DNA of 64,000 nucleotides, from contig NZ_JANTYS010000001.1 in assembly GCF_024808255.1 (NCBI RefSeq), positions 124,001-188,000 on the forward strand, read 5' to 3'. The position numbers and the translations under genes are program-made. Below the pieces are notes generated by a model. The model had not been told where the DNA came from. It saw nothing but the letters and a program-made list of their open reading frames with translations, and did no database searches. Each line of letters starts with the position of its first letter. Within the stretch, counting starts at the first letter, position 1. The stretch comes from Mucilaginibacter dorajii (GTDB lineage Bacteria > Bacteroidota > Bacteroidia > Sphingobacteriales > Sphingobacteriaceae). Of the stretch, positions 35,751 to 43,174 are shown piece by piece.

Positions 35751-35799
35751 TTTATTACGGCGGCTGTAAAGGGGATATTTACAATAAATCCCAATATCG

Positions 35800-36963
35800 A
35801 TGAAAAGCCTTTTAAGATCAAGTATATATACTTTCGTTTTTGCTGTTTCCTTCATAGTGCCGGCGTTTGGGGCAACTGTGCCACCCAATAATACAGGAAT
35901 GGCAGCGGTTATCGACTTGCAAATAAAAAAGCATCAAAAAGAATTGTATTACCCGCTTTCTGTGATGCGTTTTTATAATAGCAACGGCAATAAATTGGCA
36001 TGGATTGCGCCAGATACTGTTAAAAACCACGCCACTGATGCTATGCTATTGTTGGATTGTGTGCTTCAATATGGTTTAAATCATGCAAATTATCATCCTG
36101 GTAAGCTTTTATATGATGAACTCCGTTTGCTTAGATCAAGCACTGCCAGCGTAAGTGATGAGCGAAAAGCGGTGTTTGATATCTGGCTAACAGATGCTAT
36201 GCTTGCGTTTGAAAATAACCTGCATTATGGCAGGTTTAACCCCAATTATCCGGCGGGGAAGATCGATGTAGACGGGGGAGACGGTTTTAACTCGACTGCA
36301 ATGTTGAAGGCTGCTCTTATAAGTGAAGAATTTACTACTGCTATCACATCAGCGCAACCTAAATCCAAAATCTACCTCGACCTAAAACGTCAGATGTACC
36401 TGGAAACCGGGTTATACACCAATGATTGCTATGAATTCCCGCAGAAAGGGATTCAAAACATGGCCATTAATATGGAGCGTTTGCGCTGGTATAGTGTTGG
36501 TGAAAAAACGCCGGTAGAAATCAACATCCCATCACATATATTAACTGCTCACGTGCAGGATAGTGACATTTATTTTAATTTGAAAATGACTAAAGCAACA
36601 CTTATTGCTTTGGAAAAACTTTTGGGTAGTTCAGCACCAATAACATTGTCGGTTTTACGTGGGCAGGTTATACTCTATAGTTTACCTCTCATCAATGACC
36701 ATCTAAAGGATTTAAGCGGCATTTCACTGATTGGAGGAGCGAAAGATCTACCTCTTCATATTTCTGTATTGAAGAGTAAAAAATTGGCCAAACTTTTATC
36801 GCGCCGGGATTTTCCCCAAATTATCGTAAACGATATTCCTTTAAAACTTACTTATATCACCGGTGAAATTAAAGGAGGCGTTCTTATTAGTTACAACGAT
36901 ATCTACGGTTTAGACAGAGATTTAACACAAACTTTATATCAAACGGTAAAAAAGATAAAATAA
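35800..36963 (+). CDS. Truncated YcbB/LdtD-type L,D-transpeptidase scaffold protein
   Basis: This 387-residue secreted protein (signal peptide about 1-25) resembles the scaffold domain of YcbB-type L,D-transpeptidases. The matching parts are SVMRFYNSNGNKLAWIAPDTVKNHATDAMLLL, YGLNHANYHPGKL, then NMAINMERLRWYSVGEKTPVEINIP, which in the family leads into the YkuD catalytic domain. After that point the sequence diverges and no HGT...SxGC catalytic motif appears. The protein is also shorter than the 500-600 residues usual for YcbB. It is probably not a transpeptidase; a structural or inhibitory role at the cell wall is possible. It stands alone behind an Fnr-like site. Confidence 0.7.
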   Translation: MKSLLRSSIYTFVFAVSFIVPAFGATVPPNNTGMAAVIDLQIKKHQKELYYPLSVMRFYNSNGNKLAWIAPDTVKNHATDAMLLLDCVLQYGLNHANYHPGKLLYDELRLLRSSTASVSDERKAVFDIWLTDAMLAFENNLHYGRFNPNYPAGKIDVDGGDGFNSTAMLKAALISEEFTTAITSAQPKSKIYLDLKRQMYLETGLYTNDCYEFPQKGIQNMAINMERLRWYSVGEKTPVEINIPSHILTAHVQDSDIYFNLKMTKATLIALEKLLGSSAPITLSVLRGQVILYSLPLINDHLKDLSGISLIGGAKDLPLHISVLKSKKLAKLLSRRDFPQIIVNDIPLKLTYITGEIKGGVLISYNDIYGLDRDLTQTLYQTVKKIK

Positions 36964-37061
36964 AACAATAATTTAAAATCTTATGAAAGAATTAGATTCA
37001 ATTATGGCGGAAGTCTGCTTGATCCCATAAAATGTTGTGCTATTATTGTCCTGAAACGAAA

Positions 37062-37095
37062 TGAGGCGATTAGTGTCTTTCACCTAATCGCCTCA
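37062..37095. terminator. Hairpin with 12-bp stem
   Basis: TGAGGCGATTAG pairs perfectly with CTAATCGCCTCA around a 10-base loop. No T-run follows on the plus strand. On the minus strand it would come directly after the tRNA-like 3' end at 37104-37130, as tRNA terminators do. Its function is uncertain. Confidence 0.5.
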
Positions 37096-37103
37096 CTTTC
37101 AAG

Positions 37104-37130
37104 TACTCAGAGCGGGAATCGAACATCGCC
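37104..37130 (-). pseudogene. tRNA-like 3' end (degenerate)
   Basis: The minus strand reads GTTCGATTCCCGCTC, which looks like a T-loop and the 3' half of a T-stem plus acceptor, but the 5' half of the stem does not pair. No anticodon arm is recognisable upstream. It may be a scar of insertion into a tRNA gene. Confidence 0.3.
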
Positions 37131-37656
37131 TGTAAGTCATTGATTGTCAATATGTTATAAAGTATAAATTAGACTACTCAATGAATCGTTCAATAAACAC
37201 ATATCGACCGTTGCCGATAGTCTGACGAAGGTAGTAAAAAGGTCTTTATGGTGAATTAATTCCTCATAATTTATTTTACACACTTATTGCCAACACCTGA
37301 TCTGGAGAAATGAAATATAAGACAAGAATGGGAGAATACTTGTCTGTGTCCAATTAGTATGTACGAGGGATAGCATCTGGAGAGCTAGGGTTCAGAACCA
37401 TATGCGTTTCCGTCTTACTGAGACCATTTTTGGTGCTTTTTGAACTTGAACGCTACGAATAGCGCTTTTTTTTTTTTTTCACCTTTGGCGGAGAGTTAGG
37501 TTTGTGAACCTTGACTCTTGTATATTGGTAATCAGTATTTTACATTTTCAAAAGTCCTTTACTCTACGAATAACGCAATAGCAAGTGACTCTAATTGTTA
37601 ATTCAAATATAGAAATAATATTAAAAAAGTAAAAGTCTATTTTCTTTTATCAGCGG

Positions 37657-37681
37657 GTTGGTTCGAGCCCAGCCTCAGGAC
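37657..37681 (+). pseudogene. tRNA or tmRNA 3' fragment with intact T-arm
   Basis: GTTGG-TTCGAGC-CCAGC forms a proper 5-bp T-stem (one G-T pair) with a TTCGAGC loop, followed by a 7-base acceptor-like strand (CTCAGGA). There is no matching D-arm or anticodon arm in the AT-rich sequence upstream. A terminator follows 50 bases later. This is what an integrase att site leaves: the 3' end of a tRNA gene joined to foreign DNA. Confidence 0.45.
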
Positions 37682-37732
37682 TTAAACTTAGGTACTACCG
37701 AAAAGTACTTAAGAAAATTAAAAGATGTTTTT

Positions 37733-37765
37733 AAAGAGGCTACCTTTTCGAGACAGCCTCTTTTT
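37733..37765 (+). terminator. Terminator after the tRNA-like fragment
   Basis: AAAGAGGCT pairs with AGCCTCTTT (9 bp, 13-base loop) and runs into TTTTT on the plus strand. No protein gene ends just upstream, so it most likely belonged to the lost RNA gene. Confidence 0.7.
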
Positions 37766-37993
37766 GTTGATTTTATGCACGGGTAGACTAACACTTTGAC
37801 CACCTCAACTTCTTCAGTGTTAATTGCTATTTCCCTTCTTGTCAAATACAAATCGGGGCACTCCAAACTTTTGTTGTTCAAAACTGAACATTCTGTTGTT
37901 CGCTTTTGTTACACCGATCCACTAACGCAGTCGTTAACTCCTTATCTGTTAATATTTTATAAATTTGGAACAGCAATTGACCGGAATGCTTAA

Positions 37994-40900
37994 TTGAGCA
38001 CAAATAATTTCCATATCAACCCGTATGACATCGTCTCATTAGGAACGCTGTTTGTGGGAATGACGATGGCGCTACTTTTAGGAATCGCCAAAAAAACCGG
38101 CCAAAAAACCAACCTGCTATTAAGCTCAGCTTTAAGCGTAGCCGTACTACGGGCCTGCGGATTTACACCTCTTTTTTTACCGATGTTGGGCCCGCTACTG
38201 TATTTTTATGTACGACAGCTTACAAGCCCGGACCGGCGGTTCCGCCGGACAGACATGCTGCATTTTTGTTTATTACTTGCAGGGTATTGGATGCCGGCCT
38301 GGTTGATTTTAATTTCGGTCAACATTTATTTGTACCTGTCGCGCCGACTGATCGGCCGTTTTTATGATCGTTTACGGCCTGTACTCATGGACCGTCCCCG
38401 CTTTGCTTTCCGGCGACTGGATAACAACTTGTTGCTGCTGGGCACATTGTGTCTGGCGTGGTTGTTGGATGATATCTTCTCCTTTGCCGTTGCCTTTGTA
38501 TTAATCGGAATGGCTGTTGAGGAGATGCTGAAACCAGATAGTAGCGTTACACTGGCAATGCCAATAAATGACCGGTCTGATGCAAGGAAAAAAGGCCGGA
38601 GGCTGAAGGAAGCCGTGGCAACAAACCGAATTTACGAGGACGCCGAACTCACGTTGACGACCCTGGCGCTGAAACTAATGATTCATCCGCATGACTTATC
38701 CCGGATTATTAATGTTGGGCTGGAAAAAAATTTCAGCGATTTTATTAATGAATTTCGGGTTCGCGAAATTACCAGGAAAATGCAGGATCCAGCCTATGAA
38801 AGGCTTACGTTGCTGGGTATCGCTTACGAGTCAGGGTTCAACTCCGAAAGAACCTTCCATCGCGTTTTCAAGGAGATAACCGGCAAAACACCCTTGGCAT
38901 ACAAAAATAGCCTGAGAAAAGAACTGCCAATTGATAAGTTGGCAATCCAGGCACGAATACGCCCGGTAATATTGCGTTCGGAAAGCCCGCCAATTTGGGC
39001 TTCAGCAACATTAAAACGCAATGTTATGTTAAAGAATTATTTAAAGATTGCCTGGCGCAACATTAAAGGGAACAAAGTTTACAGCGCACTCAATATTACC
39101 GGACTGGCAGCAGGAATTGCTGTAACTTTACTGATCGCATTATGGGCCTGGCACGAATATTCTTATGATCGTTTTCTCCCTGATTACACCCAGCTTTACC
39201 AGATCAAACTTAACTTCGACCAAAATGGAGATATCCAAACGCAAAGCGGCGGCTGCCTGCCAATTGCCGGTGCCCTGCGCAGCAGTTTTCCGGAAGTAAA
39301 ATACGTTGCCGAGACCGGCTGGACTTCAAGGCACAGCCTGACAGTCGGGGATAAAAAACTGTACCAGCAGGGCATGATCGTGGGGAGCGATTTTTTAAAG
39401 ATGTTTCAGTTTCGTTTGCTTTCTGGCAGTCCCGCTACCGTGCTGAATGAGCCGTTTTCTATCATCCTTACCCAATCCGCCGCTAAAGCCTTGTTTGGCA
39501 ATGATGATCCGATTGGTAAAGTTTTGCGGATCGATAACGCGCACGATGTAAAAGTGGCCGGTTTGATGGATAATGTGCCGGATAATTCCACCCTGCAGTT
39601 CAGCTATTTGTTGCCGTTTGGTTATTGGGAGCAGACGGTACCCTTTGTAAAAGCAGACAGGACGAACTGGACACATTACCCCTTTAATCAGTACGTCGAA
39701 TTGCAGCCGGGGGTAACTGAAGCGCAATTTGCGCCAAAGATCAAAAACCTGCTGCAAGGACATGATCCCATCCACAAAGTCGAAATCGTTTTGCAGCCGG
39801 TAAAAAACTGGCACCTCTATTCCGAGTTTAAAAATGGAAAGGTCTCCGGCGGCTTTATTGTCTATGTGCGTATGTTTTGCATTATCGGTGCGCTGGTCCT
39901 GCTTATCGCCTGTATCAATTTTGTTAACTTGTTTACCGCGCGTTCGGAGAAAAAGGCAAGGGAGGTGGGTGTGAGAAAAGCGATCGGTTCCACCAGGGCC
40001 AGCCTGATTTTTCAGTTCCTGACTGAATCTGTCCTGGTTACTTTTATGGCCGCTCTTTTTGCTATCGCCATTGTGCAGGTGTCGTTGCCCGCCTTTAATT
40101 CGCTAACCGGCAATACGCTGAAGATACCTTACGCTGAACCTCTTTTCTGGATAGTACTCCTGGTGTTTGTTTTATTTACCGGTGTAACGGCCGGCAGCAG
40201 GCCGGCTTTTTACCTTTCTTCTTTTAACCCGGTAAAAGTGCTGCGCGGGACACTCCAGGTTGGTAAAGCGGCGGCCTTACCCCGTAAGATCCTGGTCGTC
40301 ATTCAATTTTCCTGTTCCATCGCATTGATCATCGGTACCATCATCATTTACAAGCAGATCAGCCATGTTAAAAGCAGACCGACTGGCTATGATGCCGACC
40401 GCCTCGTAATGACCACCACCACCCCCGACCTTAACCGCAATTATACCGCCCTTAAAAATGACTTATTACAAAGCGGATTTGTAGTAAATGTCACCAGGGC
40501 ATCCAGCCCTGTCCCCGTGATTGATTTCCAGGCTGGTTGTAACCTCTTAAACTGGCCGGGTAAAAACGGCGGAGAATCCCTCGGCATTTCCTACGCTGCG
40601 GTTTCAGAGGATTTTTTTAAAACCGCAGGTATGAAAATGGCAGAAGGGCGGGAATTTACGGGAATGCCTGGTGATACACTCCATGTGATCCTCAACGAAG
40701 CCGCCGTCGGAAAATTGCGGCTGAAAGCCCCTGTGGGCCAAATGCTAAGCACGGAATTGTCGAAAGAGCCTGTGCGGATCATCGGTGTGGCTAAGAACGC
40801 AGTCATCGGCTCGCCATTTTCGGCGATACAACCCGCCTTGTTTGTTTATAAGCCGGATCAGTCAGGTACAGTGATCTACCGTCTTAAGCCTGATGTGAAT

Positions 40901-41401
40901 GTGCAGGATGCGATAAGCAAACTCGCGCCGATCTTTAACAAATATAATCCTGCCTATCCCTACGATTACCAATTTGCCGATGCAGCTTATGACAGCAAAT
41001 TTAAACAGGCACAACTGGTCGGTAAGCTGGCTGGTGTTTTTGCGGGCTTAACGATACTGATCTCCTGCCTGGGCCTGTTCGGCCTGGCTGCCTATATGGC
41101 GGAACAAAGAACCAAAGAAATCGGCATCCGCAAAGTTTTAGGAGCTTCGGTCAGCAGTATCTGGTTATTATTGTCCAAAGACTTTATGGTGCTGGTATTC
41201 ATCGGTTGTGTAATTGCCGTCCCCCTGGCACTTTATTTCATGACGGGCTGGCTTCAGCAATATGATTACCGGATCAGCATCGGGCCGGGCGTGTTTATCA
41301 TATCAGGTATTATGGCGCTTATCATCACTTTATTTACGATCAGTTTCCAGGCAGTCAGGGCGGCCCTGGCAAATCCTGTCAAAAGTTTAAGAAGTGAATG
41401 A
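37994..41401 (+). CDS. Membrane-bound AraC regulator fused to an FtsX/MacB-type permease (copy 1)
   Basis: A single 1135-residue chain. Residues 1-180 form several membrane segments with the LGPLLYFYVRQLTSP motif of Bacteroidota membrane-bound AraC proteins. Residues about 200-305 are the AraC HTH (LTTLALKLMIHPHDLSRIIN; GIAYESGFNSERTFHRVFKEITGKTP). A short linker leads to Met345 (codon 39026), where a complete MacB/FtsX permease starts as MLKNYLKIAWRNI. It has two periplasmic domains and two FtsX helix bundles; the last ends in the family's NPVKSLRSE. The start is TTG at 37994, right after an in-frame stop; the N-terminus aligns residue for residue with copy 2, which supports it. No partner ATPase is adjacent. 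I infer a permease that senses a ligand and acts on transcription. Confidence 0.85.
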   Translation: MSTNNFHINPYDIVSLGTLFVGMTMALLLGIAKKTGQKTNLLLSSALSVAVLRACGFTPLFLPMLGPLLYFYVRQLTSPDRRFRRTDMLHFCLLLAGYWMPAWLILISVNIYLYLSRRLIGRFYDRLRPVLMDRPRFAFRRLDNNLLLLGTLCLAWLLDDIFSFAVAFVLIGMAVEEMLKPDSSVTLAMPINDRSDARKKGRRLKEAVATNRIYEDAELTLTTLALKLMIHPHDLSRIINVGLEKNFSDFINEFRVREITRKMQDPAYERLTLLGIAYESGFNSERTFHRVFKEITGKTPLAYKNSLRKELPIDKLAIQARIRPVILRSESPPIWASATLKRNVMLKNYLKIAWRNIKGNKVYSALNITGLAAGIAVTLLIALWAWHEYSYDRFLPDYTQLYQIKLNFDQNGDIQTQSGGCLPIAGALRSSFPEVKYVAETGWTSRHSLTVGDKKLYQQGMIVGSDFLKMFQFRLLSGSPATVLNEPFSIILTQSAAKALFGNDDPIGKVLRIDNAHDVKVAGLMDNVPDNSTLQFSYLLPFGYWEQTVPFVKADRTNWTHYPFNQYVELQPGVTEAQFAPKIKNLLQGHDPIHKVEIVLQPVKNWHLYSEFKNGKVSGGFIVYVRMFCIIGALVLLIACINFVNLFTARSEKKAREVGVRKAIGSTRASLIFQFLTESVLVTFMAALFAIAIVQVSLPAFNSLTGNTLKIPYAEPLFWIVLLVFVLFTGVTAGSRPAFYLSSFNPVKVLRGTLQVGKAAALPRKILVVIQFSCSIALIIGTIIIYKQISHVKSRPTGYDADRLVMTTTTPDLNRNYTALKNDLLQSGFVVNVTRASSPVPVIDFQAGCNLLNWPGKNGGESLGISYAAVSEDFFKTAGMKMAEGREFTGMPGDTLHVILNEAAVGKLRLKAPVGQMLSTELSKEPVRIIGVAKNAVIGSPFSAIQPALFVYKPDQSGTVIYRLKPDVNVQDAISKLAPIFNKYNPAYPYDYQFADAAYDSKFKQAQLVGKLAGVFAGLTILISCLGLFGLAAYMAEQRTKEIGIRKVLGASVSSIWLLLSKDFMVLVFIGCVIAVPLALYFMTGWLQQYDYRISIGPGVFIISGIMALIITLFTISFQAVRAALANPVKSLRSE

Positions 41402-41563
41402 TTGGTGTGGCATTATCCATATTGCTTGTAATCAATTTATTATAGGTGTTTCAGAATAATTGCGAGACTAAAGGGATTTGAATGCAGATTTATTCATCAA
41501 ACATTGGCCGGGCGGTGAGCAGAAATTAGTTGTTAATTCATAACTCAATTAAAAATAATCCTT

Positions 41564-42361
41564 ATGAAAAAAATCCTATTTCTTATTTTGTTGTTATTTA
41601 GTGGTCTTTTTTTGCAGGCGCAGGACACAAGTGCTTACAAGAAAGCGCTATTTATTTCGGGTCATGACACCTTGCGTTACAGGATAATGTATCCTTCAAA
41701 CTATGAAGCCGGACATTCCTATCCTTTAGTCGTGTTCCTGCACGGTGCAGGAGAAAGGGGGAACGATAATGAGAAACAGCTTTGGCATGGTGCCGATTTG
41801 TTTTTAGGGGACTCCGTACGAAAAAAATTCCCGGCCATCGTAGTTTTTCCACAATGTCCTACAGATAGTTCCTGGAGCAGGTTTACGAAAATGACGGATA
41901 CCACAACTGCGGATGTGCGGAATCGCGCATTAAATACCTATGCCCTTACTACGCCCGAACGTTTGGTGAAGCTATTAATAAACAAGCTGGTCCGGCGTAG
42001 GGTGGCTGACAAAAATAGAATTTATCTCGGGGGACTATCATTAGGTGGTTTTGGCGTCTACGATTTGGTGATTCATTATCCAAAATATTTTGCAGCTGCA
42101 TTTACGATTAGTGCCCAGGCCAATGTAAAACTGTATACACAGAAAGCACGTTACTTTCCGATATGGATTTTCCACGGTGACTCGGATAATACCATTTCCG
42201 TACAACCTGACAGGGATTTATACAAAGCCATGCAAGGCGTAGGTGCGAAGAACGTGAAGTACACAGAATACCCGGGCGTACAACACAATAGCTGGGATAA
42301 CGCTTTCGCGGAACCGAAACTTCTTCCCTGGCTGTTTTCGTTCCGGAAAGGCAATCAATGA
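41564..42361 (+). CDS. Secreted alpha/beta-hydrolase esterase
   Basis: The protein has 265 residues with a signal peptide (1-19, ending LQAQ). It has an alpha/beta-hydrolase fold of the PHB-depolymerase/prolyl-oligopeptidase-like esterase group: LVVFLHGAGERG (oxyanion region), nucleophile in GGLSLGGFG, acid in FHGDSDNTI and the His in PGVQHNSW. Relatives release ester-linked groups from polysaccharides or act on phospholipids. Substrate unknown. It lies between the two AraC-permease fusions with gaps of more than 150 bases on each side. Confidence 0.85.
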   Translation: MKKILFLILLLFSGLFLQAQDTSAYKKALFISGHDTLRYRIMYPSNYEAGHSYPLVVFLHGAGERGNDNEKQLWHGADLFLGDSVRKKFPAIVVFPQCPTDSSWSRFTKMTDTTTADVRNRALNTYALTTPERLVKLLINKLVRRRVADKNRIYLGGLSLGGFGVYDLVIHYPKYFAAAFTISAQANVKLYTQKARYFPIWIFHGDSDNTISVQPDRDLYKAMQGVGAKNVKYTEYPGVQHNSWDNAFAEPKLLPWLFSFRKGNQ

Positions 42362-42389
42362 GAGCTTCGACCTAACCTTCTTAACTGAT

Positions 42390-42653
42390 TGGAATATATA
42401 TACACTTCATATCACGCTTTATAACCTGTTTTTCTTCGGAATGATTAGCATACCTGTAATGCAACTGTTGTCCAGCACATACCGGTGCAAAGTTCGCAGG
42501 CGGACCGTATCCTGCCCGCCTGCGACCAGCTGGCTACACGTTACTTTGAAGTATTTTTCGGTTTATCAGAAAGTGTATTTCTCTAATTATCGCCAAAATC
42601 ACAAAAAGGTGTTCAAACCAGATCCCCTTATCCCCCATAAAGAAAGGATATAG
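42390..42653 (+). pseudogene. Decayed N-terminus of a third membrane-bound AraC copy
   Basis: From 42390 one frame reads (W)NIYTLHITLYNLFFFGM, which matches the start of the AraC-permease fusion copy 2 (MKIYTFHITLYDLAFSGM) without a gap. The first codon is TGG instead of a start codon. Similarity is lost after about 25 codons and the frame closes at 42653. It is the remnant of a further paralogue, apparently cut and rearranged. Confidence 0.6.
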
Positions 42654-42888
42654 GCGACTAAACCCGCCATATGTTTGTTTTTTCAAATTCTCAATAAAAC
42701 GATAGCTTTATTTGAAAATTTTTAAAGTGTCCTCACCGATATTTCCAATTCGTCTTACTTTTTCTATAAATTGGTTCGAAAACAGCCCACTGTGGGGAAA
42801 GCCAGTTTCCTACAGTAATTTTGTAACCATCAAATTTTATATTGTAGACCCGATATTATGTATAGACTTACATAGCAGAAAAATAAAA

Positions 42889-43098
42889 ATGGATTACAAA
42901 TATTATTTACAAAAGTTTCAGCAGGCGGCTGACCAACTGGACAAAGACCTGCTAGGTCAGTACCAGCTGGAAGTGGCCGTAGGCGTTGTTTTGGATTCCG
43001 TTTATCTGAAGCTGTATAAAAAGTCCTGGGCGACGGCGTTACAAGACCCGCTGACTGCCGAATCCCGGATCTTCTTTTCTATCTGGGTCAATGCCTAA
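42889..43098 (+). CDS. Small soluble protein of unknown function
   Basis: A 69-residue protein from the ATG at 42889 (MDYKYYLQKFQQAADQLDKDLL). The longer frame beginning at 42712 is unlikely because its first 59 residues have odd composition. It is mostly helical, with conserved-looking Tyr and Lys. The codon usage resembles real genes in the region. I do not recognise the family. Confidence 0.5.
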   Translation: MDYKYYLQKFQQAADQLDKDLLGQYQLEVAVGVVLDSVYLKLYKKSWATALQDPLTAESRIFFSIWVNA

Positions 43099-43174
43099 TT
43101 GATATTTGCCTGTTTTGAGTAGCAAGCCCGCAGTATCGGCCGAAGGCCTTGCTGGCTCAAAATCGGATTAAAAA

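Larger units (their letters stand above)
36964..37993. other. 1-kb non-coding junction with tRNA-like ends and hairpins
   Basis: No ORF here is convincing; a 15-codon frame at 36983-37030 (MKELDSIMAEV) may be a clipped gene start. The stretch holds a 12-bp-stem hairpin, two tRNA-like 3' ends, a T-run of about 16 near 37468, two copies of CTACGAATA[G/A]CGC (37453 and 37563) and a terminator. This mixture suggests repeated insertion and loss of mobile DNA at the border of the accessory region that follows. Confidence 0.6.

Noticed and set aside
37104..37140. Functional tRNA gene on the minus strand
   Set aside because: The T-stem does not pair and no anticodon or D-arm can be drawn.
42712..42888. 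Long form of the small protein ending at 43098
   Set aside because: The first 59 residues have non-coding composition in an AT-rich leader; the ATG at 42889 gives a compact protein.
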